This document shows, in pieces, positions 1-8,694 of a stretch of DNA of 64,000 nucleotides (the stretch's first letter is position 1; every line of letters begins with the position of its first letter). The position numbers and the translations under genes are program-made. The stretch spans positions 558,001-622,000 of the forward strand of contig NZ_SHKP01000006.1 in NCBI RefSeq assembly GCF_004217215.1, written 5' to 3'. The DNA is from Rivibacter subsaxonicus (GTDB lineage Bacteria > Pseudomonadota > Gammaproteobacteria > Burkholderiales > Burkholderiaceae_C). The notes beneath the pieces are model-generated. The model made no database searches. It was not told the origin of the DNA and saw only the letters and a program-made list of their open reading frames with translations.

Positions 1-1
1 G

Positions 2-754
2 GTGCCGACCATCCACTACCAGATGGGCGGCATCCCGACCAACATCCATGGCCAGGTCGTGGTGCCCAGGGACGGCGTGCACAACGCGGTGCTGAACGGG
101 CTTTACGCGGTGGGCGAATGCTCCTGCGTCAGCGTGCACGGCGCCAACCGCCTCGGCACCAACTCGCTGCTCGACCTGCTGGTGTTCGGTCGCGCCGCCG
201 GCAACCACATCGTCGAGTCGCTGGCGAAGGAACCCAAGGCCCACAAGCTCCTGCCCAAGGACGCCGCCGACCGCACGCTGGCACGCCTGGCACGCCTGGA
301 CGCCAGCACCGGCGGCGAATACGCGCAGGTGGTGGCCGAGGACATGCGCACCAGCATGCAGCAGCACGCCGGCGTGTTCCGCACCCAGGCCATGATGGAC
401 GAGGGCGTCAAGCAGATCGCGGCGATCCGCGAGCGCGTGGCCGGCATCACGCTCAAGGACAAGAGCAAGGTCTTCAACACCGCGCGCATCGAGGCGCTCG
501 AGGTCGACAACCTCATCGAGGCCGCGCAGGCGACGATGGTCTCGGCCGCCGCGCGCCACGAGTGCCGCGGCGCCCACACCGTCAAGGACTACGAGCGCGG
601 CGCCGACGATCCGGAAACCCCGCTCGGCCGCAACGACAAGGTCTGGATGAAGCACACGCTGTGGCACAGCGAGAGCAACAGCCTCACGTACAAGCCGGTG
701 CAGCTCAAGCCGCTGTCGGTGGAATCGATTCCACCCAAGGTCCGCACCTTCTAA
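2..754 (+). CDS. sdhA: Succinate dehydrogenase flavoprotein subunit, C-terminal part
   Basis: The window opens inside this gene, so only about 250 C-terminal residues of the usual 590-600 are seen. SdhA carries covalent FAD and oxidises succinate to fumarate in complex II on the cytoplasmic side of the inner membrane. Visible family marks are HYQMGG near the start, which holds the conserved substrate-site His, and [15 protein letters not shown], with the active-site Arg and the capping helix. They are followed by the usual helical C-terminal domain. The stop lies 25 bases before sdhB, and a Shine-Dalgarno-like AGGAGAGA sits in that gap, so the two are cotranscribed. Confidence 0.96.
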   Translation: MPTIHYQMGGIPTNIHGQVVVPRDGVHNAVLNGLYAVGECSCVSVHGANRLGTNSLLDLLVFGRAAGNHIVESLAKEPKAHKLLPKDAADRTLARLARLDASTGGEYAQVVAEDMRTSMQQHAGVFRTQAMMDEGVKQIAAIRERVAGITLKDKSKVFNTARIEALEVDNLIEAAQATMVSAAARHECRGAHTVKDYERGADDPETPLGRNDKVWMKHTLWHSESNSLTYKPVQLKPLSVESIPPKVRTF

Positions 755-779
755 GTTTGCGCATCCAGGAGAGAGATTC

Positions 780-1487
780 ATGACCCAGAAGCGCAGCTTC
801 CAGATCTACCGCTACGACCCGGACAAGGACGCCAAGCCCTACATGCAGACCATCGAGGTCGAGCTGCAGGGCAACGAGCGCATGCTGCTGGACGCGCTGA
901 TGAAGCTCAAGGAGGTCGATCCGACCCTGAGCTTCCGCCGCTCGTGCCGCGAGGGCGTCTGCGGCTCCGACGCGATGAACATCAACGGCAAGAACGGCCT
1001 CGCGTGCCTGACCAACATGCGCACGCTGCCGGGCACGATCGTGCTCAAGCCGCTGCCCGGGCTGCCGGTGATCCGCGACCTGATCGTCGACATGACGCAG
1101 TTCTTCAAGCAGTACAACTCGATCAAGCCGTACCTGCTCAACGACGACGTGCCGCCCGAGAAGGAACGCCTGCAGTCGCCCGAGGAACGCGACGAGCTCA
1201 ACGGCCTCTACGAGTGCATCCTGTGCGCGAGCTGCAGCACGAGCTGCCCGAGCTTCTGGTGGAACCCGGACAAGTTCGTCGGCCCGGCCGGCCTGCTGCA
1301 GGCCTATCGCTTCATCGCCGACAGCCGCGACCAGGGCACCGCCGAGCGTCTCGACAACCTCGAGGATCCGTACCGCCTGTTCCGCTGCCACACGATCATG
1401 AACTGCGTCGACGTCTGCCCGAAGGGACTGAACCCGACCAAGGCAATCGGCAAGATCAAGGAGCTGATGGTGCGCCGCGCCGTCTGA
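780..1487 (+). CDS. sdhB: Succinate dehydrogenase iron-sulfur subunit
   Basis: Electron-transfer subunit of complex II (235 aa, normal length), passing electrons from FAD to quinone. The N-terminal ferredoxin domain binds a [2Fe-2S] cluster through Cys56, Cys61, Asp64 and Cys76 ([10 protein letters not shown] and GLAC). The C-terminal domain binds [4Fe-4S] and [3Fe-4S] clusters through [12 protein letters not shown] (about residues 146-156) and [14 protein letters not shown]. The ATG follows a strong AGGAGAGA ribosome site. It sits between sdhA and sdhE in the usual beta-proteobacterial order; the membrane anchors sdhC and sdhD would lie upstream of the window. Confidence 0.97.
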   Translation: MTQKRSFQIYRYDPDKDAKPYMQTIEVELQGNERMLLDALMKLKEVDPTLSFRRSCREGVCGSDAMNINGKNGLACLTNMRTLPGTIVLKPLPGLPVIRDLIVDMTQFFKQYNSIKPYLLNDDVPPEKERLQSPEERDELNGLYECILCASCSTSCPSFWWNPDKFVGPAGLLQAYRFIADSRDQGTAERLDNLEDPYRLFRCHTIMNCVDVCPKGLNPTKAIGKIKELMVRRAV

Positions 1488-1511
1488 GGCCGTGCCAGCA
1501 CCTGCCAAGCC

Positions 1512-1802
1512 ATGAGCGCCGTGACCGAAGACCTCGACCAGTTGCTGGATGAGCGCGAGCTCAGCCGGCTGCACTGGCGTTGCCGGCGCGGACTGCTCGA
1601 GAACGACCTCTTCGTCGAGCGCTTCTTCCAGCGTTTCGAGCCCACGCTGACGCGCCGCGACGCGGCCGGGCTCTCGGCGCTGATGGACCTGCCCGACAAC
1701 GACCTGCTCGACCTGCTGCTGCGGCGCACCGAGCCGACCCCCGAGATCGACGGCCCCGAGTTGCGCTCGGTGCTCGAACGCATGCGCCAGCGCGCCTTCT
1801 GA
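1512..1802 (+). CDS. sdhE: FAD assembly factor SdhE
   Basis: Small (96 aa) all-helical protein of the SdhE/YgfY/Sdh5 family, which promotes covalent attachment of FAD to SdhA. The signature RRGLLEND, equivalent to the RGxxE surface that contacts the flavoprotein, lies near residue 25. The rest is acidic and Leu-rich, as in the family. It begins 24 bases after sdhB and precedes gltA by 54 bases, consistent with a single sdh-gltA transcript. Confidence 0.92.
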   Translation: MSAVTEDLDQLLDERELSRLHWRCRRGLLENDLFVERFFQRFEPTLTRRDAAGLSALMDLPDNDLLDLLLRRTEPTPEIDGPELRSVLERMRQRAF

Positions 1803-1856
1803 AGCGCGCAGCGAACGAGACAAAGATTCAAAACCTCGCTCTGTGAAGGAACGACC

Positions 1857-3167
1857 ATGACCCCGTCCGATGTCAAAGCCACGCTGGCCTTCTCCGATGG
1901 CAGCCCGAGCATGGACCTGCCGATCTACAAGGGCTCGGTGGGCCCGGACGTGATCGACATCCGCAAGCTCTACGCGCAGACCGGCAAGTTCACCTACGAC
2001 CCCGGTTTCCTGAGTACCGCCTCGTGCAACTCGAGCATCACCTACATCGACGGCGACAAGGGCGAGCTGCTGTACCGCGGCTACCCGATCGAGCAGTTGG
2101 CGCAGCACTGCGACTTCCTCGATACCTGTCACCTGCTGCTGTACGGGGAGCTGCCCAACGCGCAGCAACAGAAGGACTTCCACAAGCTGGTGACCAATCA
2201 CACGATGGTCAACGAGCAGATGCAGTTCTTCCTGCGCGGCTTCCGCCGCGACGCGCACCCGATGGCCGTGATGACCGGCCTGGTCGGCGGGCTCTCGGCC
2301 TTCTATCACGACAGCACCGACATCAATAACCCGCAGCATCGCGAGATCTCGGCGATCCGCCTGATCGCCAAGATGCCGACGCTGGTGGCGATGGCCTACA
2401 AGTACGCGCTCGGCCAGCCGTACATGTACCCGCGCAACGAGTTGAGCTACACGGCGAACTTCACGCACATGATGTTCGCCACGCCGTGCGAGAAGTACGA
2501 GCCGAACGACGTCGTGGTGCGCGCGCTCGACCGCATCTTTATCCTCCACGCCGACCACGAGCAGAACGCCAGCACCAGCACCGTGCGCCTGTGCGGTTCG
2601 TCGGGCACCAACCCCTTCGCCGCGATCGCCGCCGGCGTGGCCTGCCTCTGGGGCCCGGCCCACGGCGGCGCCAACGAGGCCGCGCTGAACATGCTGGAAG
2701 ACATCCAGAAGGCCGGCGGCGTCGAGAAGATCGGCGAGTTCATCAAGCAGGTCAAGGACAAGAACTCCGGCATCAAGCTGATGGGCTTCGGCCACCGGGT
2801 CTACAAGAACTACGACCCGCGCGCCAAGCTGATGCGCGAGACCTGCCACGAGGTGCTGGAGGCGCTCGGCCTCGAGAACGACCCGCTGTTCAAGCTGGCC
2901 ATGGCGCTCGAGAAGATCGCGCTCGAGGACGAGTACTTCGTCGCCCGCAAGCTCTACCCGAACGTCGACTTCTACTCGGGCATCGTGCAGCGCGCGATCG
3001 GCATCCCGGTCTCGCTGTTCACCGCGATCTTCGCGCTGGCGCGCACCGTCGGCTGGATCGCCCAGCTCAACGAGATGATCGCCGACCCCGAGTACAAGAT
3101 CGGCCGCCCGCGCCAGCTCTTCGTCGGCGCGACCGCGCGCGACGTCAAGCCGATCGGGCAGCGCTGA
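1857..3167 (+). CDS. gltA: Citrate synthase (type I, proteobacterial)
   Basis: Condenses acetyl-CoA and oxaloacetate to citrate in the TCA cycle. At 436 aa it matches the hexameric, NADH-sensitive proteobacterial type. Visible motifs are the [16 protein letters not shown] segment near residue 60, the active-site region [11 protein letters not shown], and [12 protein letters not shown] with catalytic His at about residue 313. The start ATG is preceded by GAAGGAACG. It follows sdhE directly, and a strong hairpin ends the operon about 20 bases after the stop. Confidence 0.97.
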   Translation: MTPSDVKATLAFSDGSPSMDLPIYKGSVGPDVIDIRKLYAQTGKFTYDPGFLSTASCNSSITYIDGDKGELLYRGYPIEQLAQHCDFLDTCHLLLYGELPNAQQQKDFHKLVTNHTMVNEQMQFFLRGFRRDAHPMAVMTGLVGGLSAFYHDSTDINNPQHREISAIRLIAKMPTLVAMAYKYALGQPYMYPRNELSYTANFTHMMFATPCEKYEPNDVVVRALDRIFILHADHEQNASTSTVRLCGSSGTNPFAAIAAGVACLWGPAHGGANEAALNMLEDIQKAGGVEKIGEFIKQVKDKNSGIKLMGFGHRVYKNYDPRAKLMRETCHEVLEALGLENDPLFKLAMALEKIALEDEYFVARKLYPNVDFYSGIVQRAIGIPVSLFTAIFALARTVGWIAQLNEMIADPEYKIGRPRQLFVGATARDVKPIGQR

Positions 3168-3189
3168 GGCTGAAGCTTGGCGCAAGCAC

Positions 3190-3211
3190 AAGAGGCCCCG
3201 CGGGGCCTCTT
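3190..3211 (+). terminator. Rho-independent terminator of the sdh-gltA operon
   Basis: A perfect 10-base GC-rich inverted repeat (AAGAGGCCCC / GGGGCCTCTT) lies 22 bases after the gltA stop and is followed by TTGACTTTCT. It also sits between gltA and the convergent SGNH hydrolase gene. The T-tract is imperfect, so termination may be partial. Confidence 0.8.
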
Positions 3212-3227
3212 TGACTTTCTGGCGACT

Positions 3228-4106
3228 TCAGGCCGACGGCAGCAGCCAGTCGGCCAGCGGCAGCCGCTGCTCGCGCATCTGCACGGCGGCCAGGCGCGCC
3301 ACGGCCAGCGCGCCGGCCTCGACGAAATGCGTGTTGTCCTGGCGGCCCTGCGGCAGCTCCGGGTGAGCGCCGGGGGCGAAGCACATGAACATCGCCTTCG
3401 AGGCCTCTGGGCCCAGCGCCTGCAACCAGTCGCGGGTGCGCGCGTGCAGGTCGAGCAACACCACGCCCTGCTCGCGCGCCACCTCGCGCGTGGCCTCGGG
3501 GTAGTCGCCCAGCGTCGGCAGCAGGCGGCCCTCGGCATCGAAACTGCGGCGCATCACCGGCGTGGCCAGCAGCGGTATCGCGCCGCGCTCGCGGGTCTCG
3601 CGCACGAAGCGGCGCAGGTTGTCCTTGAAGGCGGTGGCTGCCGGCGCGTAGCGCTGCGGGTCGTCGGCCTTCTGGTCGTTGTGGCCGAACTGGATCAGCA
3701 CGAAGTCGTCGGCCGCGAGCTGGCCGAGCAGGTGCGCCCAGCGCCCCTCGTCGATGAAGCGCTTCGTGCTGCGTCCGTTGGCCGCGTGATTGACCAGGCG
3801 CTCGGGCTCCCGGAGCAGGCCGCGGTAGAGCTGGCCCCAGCCGCGTTCGGGGAAGGCGGGCGGGGTGCGCTTGTCGGCCATCGTCGAGTCGCCGGCCAGG
3901 TGCAGGGCGGGGTGTACGGTGGCCAGCGGCATCGGCCAGGGCGCCAGCGCCGCTGCGGCCTCGCTCGCCGTCCTGCCGGCCGGCGCTGCCGTCGTTGGCG
4001 CAGGCGCCGGCTCTGTCGCGTAGGCCGCCGTGGTGCAGGCGGCCAGGCCGATCAATGCCTGGCGGCGGTTCAGCGGCCGGGCGCCGTCGCCGCAGCGTCT
4101 GCGCAC
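3228..4106 (-). CDS. Exported SGNH/GDSL hydrolase (rhamnogalacturonan acetylesterase-like)
   Basis: Predicted carbohydrate or lipid esterase of the SGNH fold. Block I is [10 protein letters not shown] (nucleophile Ser near residue 74), block III is IQFGHNDQ, and the C-terminal DNTHF supplies the catalytic Asp and His, as in rhamnogalacturonan acetylesterases. The N-terminus has [18 protein letters not shown], a twin-arginine-like signal, so export of a folded protein is likely. No ATG fits. I chose GTG at 4106, five bases after the yccF stop, which gives 292 aa; the open frame continues upstream inside yccF, but that part looks non-coding. The substrate is unknown and no polysaccharide genes are adjacent. 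Confidence 0.8.
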   Translation of the reverse strand: MRRRCGDGARPLNRRQALIGLAACTTAAYATEPAPAPTTAAPAGRTASEAAAALAPWPMPLATVHPALHLAGDSTMADKRTPPAFPERGWGQLYRGLLREPERLVNHAANGRSTKRFIDEGRWAHLLGQLAADDFVLIQFGHNDQKADDPQRYAPAATAFKDNLRRFVRETRERGAIPLLATPVMRRSFDAEGRLLPTLGDYPEATREVAREQGVVLLDLHARTRDWLQALGPEASKAMFMCFAPGAHPELPQGRQDNTHFVEAGALAVARLAAVQMREQRLPLADWLLPSA

Positions 4107-4111
4107 GCTGC

Positions 4112-4573
4112 TCAGACGCCGGCGCGCCGCTGCTGCACCTCGGCCTGCGCCGCCTGTGCTCGCGCTGCCGCGGCGACTTCGTTGCTGACGATGGTCTTGC
4201 CGATCGGCGCCAGCGCGATCGCCGCCAGCTTCAGGTGCTGGATCGCAAAGGGAATGCCGATGATCGTCAGCGCGCTGGCCACCGCCGACAGCACGTGGCC
4301 GATGGCCAGCCAGACGCCGGCGAAGAGGAACCAGAGGACGTTGCCGAGCGTGCCGAAGGCGCTGGTGCCGATGTCGCTGCGGCCGCTGAGTTGCTCGCGG
4401 TCGATCGCGGTGCGGCCGAAGGGCAGGAAGGCGAACTGGCCGATCACGAAGCAGGCCCGGCCCCAGGGAATGCCGACGATGGTGATGAAGGCCAGCAGCC
4501 CGACGAGCCACCAGCCCAGGCCCATCACGAGCCCGCCGAGGATCAGCCAGAGGACGTTGCCGAGGGTGCTCAT
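4112..4573 (-). CDS. YccF-domain inner membrane protein
   Basis: A 153-aa membrane protein with two copies of the YccF (DUF307) unit. The first has [21 protein letters not shown] and the second [20 protein letters not shown], each followed by IGIPWGRA or IGIPFAIQ. Four hydrophobic segments are expected. The biochemical role of YccF proteins is not established. It starts 41 bases after the nitronate monooxygenase-like gene and ends five bases before the SGNH hydrolase start, so it probably belongs to the tail of the same minus-strand operon. Confidence 0.85.
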   Translation of the reverse strand: MSTLGNVLWLILGGLVMGLGWWLVGLLAFITIVGIPWGRACFVIGQFAFLPFGRTAIDREQLSGRSDIGTSAFGTLGNVLWFLFAGVWLAIGHVLSAVASALTIIGIPFAIQHLKLAAIALAPIGKTIVSNEVAAAARAQAAQAEVQQRRAGV

Positions 4574-4614
4574 GGTTACGGTCGGATCCGGTGGTTCAGC
4601 CTGAGGCGATCATG

Positions 4615-5673
4615 TCACGCGGCGGGCGCGAAGCCGCGTGCCAGCGCGCGCGTCAGCTCGGCCGCCGGCACGGCGCGGCACCCGCTGGCGTTCTGGCCGC
4701 TCCACAGCGGCGTGAAGTCGCTCGAGCCCCGTGCCTCGGCCGCCGCCCGCAGCGGCGCCAGCGCGGCCGGCGCGAGCGGAAAGGCCGGCGGGGCCCCCGA
4801 CAGGGGGCCGAGCTCGCGCATCAGCCGGTTGACGATGCCGCGCGCCGGCCGGCCGGTGAACAGATTGGTCAACGCCGTGTGGCGCGCCGCGTCGCTGGCG
4901 AGCGCGGTGCGATGCAGCGGCGTGGTGGCGGTCTCGTCGCACAGCAGGTAGGCGGTGCCGACCTGCACGCCGGCGGCGCCGAGCGCCATGGCCGCCGCCA
5001 CGCCCTGCGCGTCGGCGATGCCGCCGGCGGCGATCACCGGCACGCGCAACGCGCGCACCAGCTGCGGCAGCAGTACGAACAGACCGGCCTGGCGGCTGAG
5101 GTCGTGGTCGAGGAAATGGCCGCGGTGGCCACCGGCCTCCAGGCCCTGCGCGATCACCGCGTCGACGCCGTGCTGCTGCAGCCACAGCGCCTCCTCCAGC
5201 GTCGTTGCCGAGGCGAGGATGCGTGGCGCCCAGCCGGCGCGCGCCTGCGCCAGCAGATCGGCCGAGGGCAGGCCGAAGTGGAAGCTCAGGACCGGCGGTC
5301 TGAAGGGAGCGATCAGCGCCAGTGCCTCGGCGCTGAACGGCGCGCGACCGGCGCCGGGGGCGATCGTCGCGGCGTCGATGCCGTATTCGGCGTAGTAGGG
5401 CGCGAGCGCCGCGCGCCAGGCCGCCTCGCGCGCGGCGTCCGCCACCGGCGGCTCGTGGCAGAAGAAGTTCAGGTTCCACGGCCGCTGCGTGCCGGCGCGC
5501 AGGGCCTCGATTTCGGCGCACAACTGCTCCGTCGACAGCGTCGCGCTTGGCAGCGAGCCCAGCGCGCCGGCGTTGCTGACCGCCACCGCGAGCGCGTGGG
5601 TCTGCACGCCCGCCATCGGGGCCTGGATCAGCGGGAGTTCGGTGCCGAGCAGGGCGGCGAGGCTCATCGTCAT
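4615..5673 (-). CDS. Nitronate monooxygenase-like FMN enzyme (NPD family)
   Basis: A TIM-barrel flavoprotein of 352 aa in the nitronate monooxygenase / 2-nitropropane dioxygenase family. Motifs are PLIQAPMAGVQT at the N-terminus, AQGLEAGGHRGHF in the middle (FMN and substrate site with the conserved His), VIAAGGIADAQGVAAAMALGA and GVQVGTAYL (phosphate binding). Family members oxidise alkyl nitronates, but many have other or unknown substrates. Its ATG overlaps the stop of the preceding small gene (ATGA), which ties it to the ABC transporter operon. Within a selenium-linked operon its natural substrate is open. Confidence 0.85.
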   Translation of the reverse strand: MTMSLAALLGTELPLIQAPMAGVQTHALAVAVSNAGALGSLPSATLSTEQLCAEIEALRAGTQRPWNLNFFCHEPPVADAAREAAWRAALAPYYAEYGIDAATIAPGAGRAPFSAEALALIAPFRPPVLSFHFGLPSADLLAQARAGWAPRILASATTLEEALWLQQHGVDAVIAQGLEAGGHRGHFLDHDLSRQAGLFVLLPQLVRALRVPVIAAGGIADAQGVAAAMALGAAGVQVGTAYLLCDETATTPLHRTALASDAARHTALTNLFTGRPARGIVNRLMRELGPLSGAPPAFPLAPAALAPLRAAAEARGSSDFTPLWSGQNASGCRAVPAAELTRALARGFAPAA

Positions 5674-6174
5674 CGGGGTCTCCGGTCGAGGGCTGTGCGT
5701 GCGGCGGCGCGGATGTCGGTCTTGAGTGCCTGCCAGGCAGCGTTGCCCTCATGTTCGCGCCAGCCGAATTCACCCTGGCGGCCGAGGGCATCGTCGGCGG
5801 TCCAGTACAGGCCGGTGAGAGCGCGCAGCTCGTCGATCTCGTCGTCGCCCGGTTCGAGCAGCGGCTGGAGCTCGGCCAACATCGCCTTCAGGCCGGCCCA
5901 GGCATCGATGGCGTCGTCGACGAGGCAGCCGAGGTGGTGGTCGATCAGCGTACGCAGTGCCGCGTCGCGCGCGGGGATCGCCACATCGCAGCGCGCCAGC
6001 GCATCGAGAAAGGCCGGCAGCACGTCCTCCTCGCGCGGCAAGCGCGCTGAGCGCGTGCACCGAGTGCCCCGACACGAAGCCCCGATGGACCAGCTGGCCG
6101 ACGGCGCGCTGCATCGCCGCCGGGTCGAGGCGACCGAGGCGCCAGCGGGCGGCGAGCAGCGGCAGGGTGTTCAT
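5670..6174 (-). pseudogene. Small soluble protein gene split by a +1 frame change (unknown function)
   Basis: I do not recognise the protein. The reading frame begins at ATG 6174, overlapping the permease stop as ATGA, and gives about 45 plausible residues (ending GHSVHALSAL). After that the frame turns Arg-rich and nonsensical. From about 6041 the next frame gives a well-formed 122-residue acidic, Leu/Ala-rich stretch (LPREEDVLPAF to ALDRRPR), whose stop overlaps the ATG of the next gene, again as ATGA. Both operon junctions are intact, so one gene of about 167 residues with one extra base (505 nt) near 6042 is the simplest reading. It could be a real frameshift, a sequence error, or a recoding site. 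A separate TTG-started 123-aa protein at 6041 is the alternative. Confidence 0.6.
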
Positions 6175-7004
6175 CGCGTCAGTCTCCTGCGCAAGGCAAA
6201 GCTCAAGCCATCGACGAGGCCCACCAGCGCCAGCATCGCGATCAGGATGGTCGCGGTCTTGCCCATGTGGAACAGCCCCATGTGAAAGGCCAGCATCTGG
6301 CCCAGGCCGCCGGCGCCAACCACGCCGAGCACCGCTGCGGCGCGGATGTTGTTCTCCCAGCGGTAGAGCGTGTAGCTCAGCAGCTGCGGCAGCACCTGCG
6401 GCAGCGTGGCGTAGAGCAGCACCGCCGGCGTGCTATTGCCCTGCGCGCGCAGGGCGGCGGCGGGTCCGGGCTCGGCGTTCTCGATCGCCTCGGCGAACAG
6501 CCGGCCGAGCACGCCGGTAGTGTGCAGCGCGAGCGCCAGCGTGCCGGCAAAGGGGCCGAGCCCGGCCGCCACCAGCAGCAGCGCGGCCCACACCAGCTCG
6601 GGAATCGAGCGCAGCGCGTTGAGCAGCAGCCGCGTCGGCTGGCGCAGCCACGAGCGATCAGCGGCGTGGAGCCGGCTCGCCGGCAGCGCCAGCAGCAGGC
6701 CGAAGACGACCGCGAGCAAGGTGCCGAGCGCCGACATCGCCAGCGTCTCGACGCTCGCCTGTACCACCTTGCGCACGAAGACCGGGCTCAGGTCAGGCGG
6801 GAAGAACTCGCCGCCAAAGCGCGCCATCGAGCGCAGCGCGTCGAGCGAGAAGAAGGCCACCCATTGCAGGTCGAGGCTCCAGAAGCTGGCCACCACGAGC
6901 AGCAGCAACCCGAGCACGAACCAGCAGGCCTTGCAGCGCGCGTCGAAGATCGGCGGCGGCAACTGCTGCGGCGCTGCGGTGTGATCGGGGGAGGGCGAAC
7001 TCAT
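6171..7004 (-). CDS. PhnE-type ABC transporter permease (second copy), putative selenium oxyanion importer
   Basis: A 277-aa inner-membrane permease of the phosphonate-importer (PhnE) family with about six membrane segments. The EAA-type cytoplasmic loop that docks the ATPase is ALRAQGNSTPAVLLYATLPQ, followed by VLGVVGAGGLGQML, the usual PhnE ending. The ATG at 7004 was chosen because it lies seven bases after the preceding permease stop; the longer frame to 7103 overlaps that gene in unlikely sequence. It pairs with the other permease to form a heterodimeric channel. Substrate assignment rests on the PhnD-like protein and the adjacent senB-selD genes and is inference. Confidence 0.86.
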   Translation of the reverse strand: MSSPSPDHTAAPQQLPPPIFDARCKACWFVLGLLLLVVASFWSLDLQWVAFFSLDALRSMARFGGEFFPPDLSPVFVRKVVQASVETLAMSALGTLLAVVFGLLLALPASRLHAADRSWLRQPTRLLLNALRSIPELVWAALLLVAAGLGPFAGTLALALHTTGVLGRLFAEAIENAEPGPAAALRAQGNSTPAVLLYATLPQVLPQLLSYTLYRWENNIRAAAVLGVVGAGGLGQMLAFHMGLFHMGKTATILIAMLALVGLVDGLSFALRRRLTR

Positions 7005-7011
7005 GGCGACC

Positions 7012-7857
7012 TCAGCCCAGCGCCTTGCGCAGCCACGCGCTGGTGCGGTCGGCGAGCGCCACCAGCGCGAAGAACACCAGCAGCATCGTCGCCACCTCGC
7101 CACCGGCCAGCATCTTCATCGAGTTGTCCATCTGCTGGCCGAGGCCGCCGGCGCCGACGAAGCCGAGCACGACCGAGGAGCGCACCGCGCATTCCCAGCG
7201 GTAGACGGTGTACGACACCAGCTCTGCCGCGCTCTGCGGCAGCAGCGCGTAGGCAAAGGCCTGCAGGCGGCCGCTGCCGTTGCGCAGCAGGCTGCGCGCG
7301 GCCTGCGGGTCGCCGCTGTCGAGGATCTCGGCGTAGACCTTGCCGAGCATGCCGCCGTAGGTGAGCGCGATGGCCAGCACACCGGCCGTAGGCCCGAGGC
7401 CGACCACGCGCACGAAGACCAGCGCCCAGACCAACTCGGGCACGCTGCGCAGCACGATCAGCAGCGCGCGCACCGCCTGGCGCAGCGCGCGTGGCAACGG
7501 CGCCATGCGGCCCGACAGCGCCGAGATCGACAGCGTCTCGCTCGACAGCAGCGCCAGCGGCACCGCCAGCAGCAGCGCCAGCGTGATGCCGGCAGTGGCG
7601 ATGGCGACGGTGCGCCAGGTTTCGCGCGCCACCAGGCGCAGGAACTCGGGCTCGGTGGCGGGCGGGAAGAAGCTGCCGGCAAAGGCGAACGCGGGCTTCA
7701 GGTTCGCGGGCTGCAGCAACTCCCACAGCGCGAACTCGGTGGCCACGAACAGTGGCCACAGCAACGCCAGGCCGGCGAGCGCCCAGAACACCCGGCCGAG
7801 CCAGGCCGGGTCGCGCAGCGCCGGCGCGGCCGAGGAGAGCGCCGGTGTGCTGCTCAC
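7012..7857 (-). CDS. PhnE-type ABC transporter permease (first copy), putative selenium oxyanion importer
   Basis: Inner-membrane permease of 281 aa related to its downstream partner. It has an N-terminal membrane helix (VFWALAGLALLWPLFVA), a periplasmic loop, and four to five further segments. The ATPase-docking loop is LLRNGSGRLQAFAYALLPQ, followed by VLGFVGAGGLGQQM. GTG 7857 overlaps the ATPase stop as GTGA, which favours it over GTG 7863. Two distinct permeases in one operon suggest a heterodimer. The family normally moves phosphonate or phosphite-like oxyanions; a selenium oxyanion is proposed here from context. Confidence 0.86.
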   Translation of the reverse strand: MSSTPALSSAAPALRDPAWLGRVFWALAGLALLWPLFVATEFALWELLQPANLKPAFAFAGSFFPPATEPEFLRLVARETWRTVAIATAGITLALLLAVPLALLSSETLSISALSGRMAPLPRALRQAVRALLIVLRSVPELVWALVFVRVVGLGPTAGVLAIALTYGGMLGKVYAEILDSGDPQAARSLLRNGSGRLQAFAYALLPQSAAELVSYTVYRWECAVRSSVVLGFVGAGGLGQQMDNSMKMLAGGEVATMLLVFFALVALADRTSAWLRKALG

Positions 7858-8681
7858 CGGCACTGCATCGCCACCGGCACCGGCGGCGCCAGCGGCGCGG
7901 CCTCGGGGGCGGGCCCGCTCAGTTCGTCTTCATGGTGCGCGTAGAGCCGGGCCAGGCGATCGGGCGTGACCTCGGCCGCAGGCAGGTCGAACTCGATCAC
8001 GCCGGCGCGCAGGCCGACGATGCGCGGAAAGCGGCTCAGCGCCATCTCCACGTGGTGCAGCGAGGCCAGCAGCGTGACGCCGCGCGCCGCCGCTTCATCG
8101 ACCAGCGTGTCGATCGCGCGCGCGGCACGGGTCGGGTCGAGCGCCGACAGCGGCTCGTCGACCAACCACAGCGAGGCCGGCGCCAGCAGCGCGCGCGCCA
8201 GGCCCACGCGCTGGCGTTCGCCACCGGAGAGCCGGTCGACGCGCTCGAAGAGCTTGTCGGCGAGGTCGAAGCGCGCCAGCGCCGCGTGGGCGGCCGCGAT
8301 GTCGACCGGGTAGAACAGCGAGCGCAGGCTGCGCGCCAGGCTCCACTGCGGCAGTCGGCCGGCCAGCACCGCGGTGATCACGCGCTGGCGCGGTGGCAGC
8401 GGCGGTGCCTGCGGCGCGAGGAAAAGGCGTCCACGCTGGCGCTGCAGCGCGCCGCGCGACAAGGCCCAGGGCTCGACGCCGTCCAGCCGCAAGGTGCCGG
8501 CCGAGGGCGCGAGCGCCAGCGCCGCGGTGTGCAACAGCGTGGTCTTGCCGGCGCCGCTGGGGCCGATCACCGCCACCGCCTCGCCGGCCGCGAGTTGCAG
8601 GCTGCAGTCGCGCAGCGCAGCGGCACTCCCGGAACGGGCGGCCGGATGCCGGGCGCTGACGCCTTCCAGGCTCAGTTGCAC
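7854..8681 (-). CDS. PhnC-type ABC transporter ATP-binding protein
   Basis: Cytoplasmic ATPase (275 aa) that powers the import system. It has Walker A GPSGAGKTT (about residues 40-48), a Q-loop region, the ABC signature RLSGGERQRVGLARAL, Walker B LWLVDEPLSALD and the H-loop LLASLHHVEMAL. It starts at GTG 8681, 13 bases after the binding-protein stop, and its own stop overlaps the first permease. The order binding protein, ATPase, permease, permease is that of PhnCDE-family importers. No C-P lyase genes accompany it. Confidence 0.9.
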   Translation of the reverse strand: MQLSLEGVSARHPAARSGSAAALRDCSLQLAAGEAVAVIGPSGAGKTTLLHTAALALAPSAGTLRLDGVEPWALSRGALQRQRGRLFLAPQAPPLPPRQRVITAVLAGRLPQWSLARSLRSLFYPVDIAAAHAALARFDLADKLFERVDRLSGGERQRVGLARALLAPASLWLVDEPLSALDPTRAARAIDTLVDEAAARGVTLLASLHHVEMALSRFPRIVGLRAGVIEFDLPAAEVTPDRLARLYAHHEDELSGPAPEAAPLAPPVPVAMQCR

Positions 8682-8694
8682 GGGCGACGCCGGT

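Noticed and set aside
705-3191. An 828-codon open frame on the minus strand
   Set aside because: It lies opposite sdhB, sdhE and gltA, is rich in Arg, Ala, Val and His with no domain, and reflects high third-position GC of the real genes.
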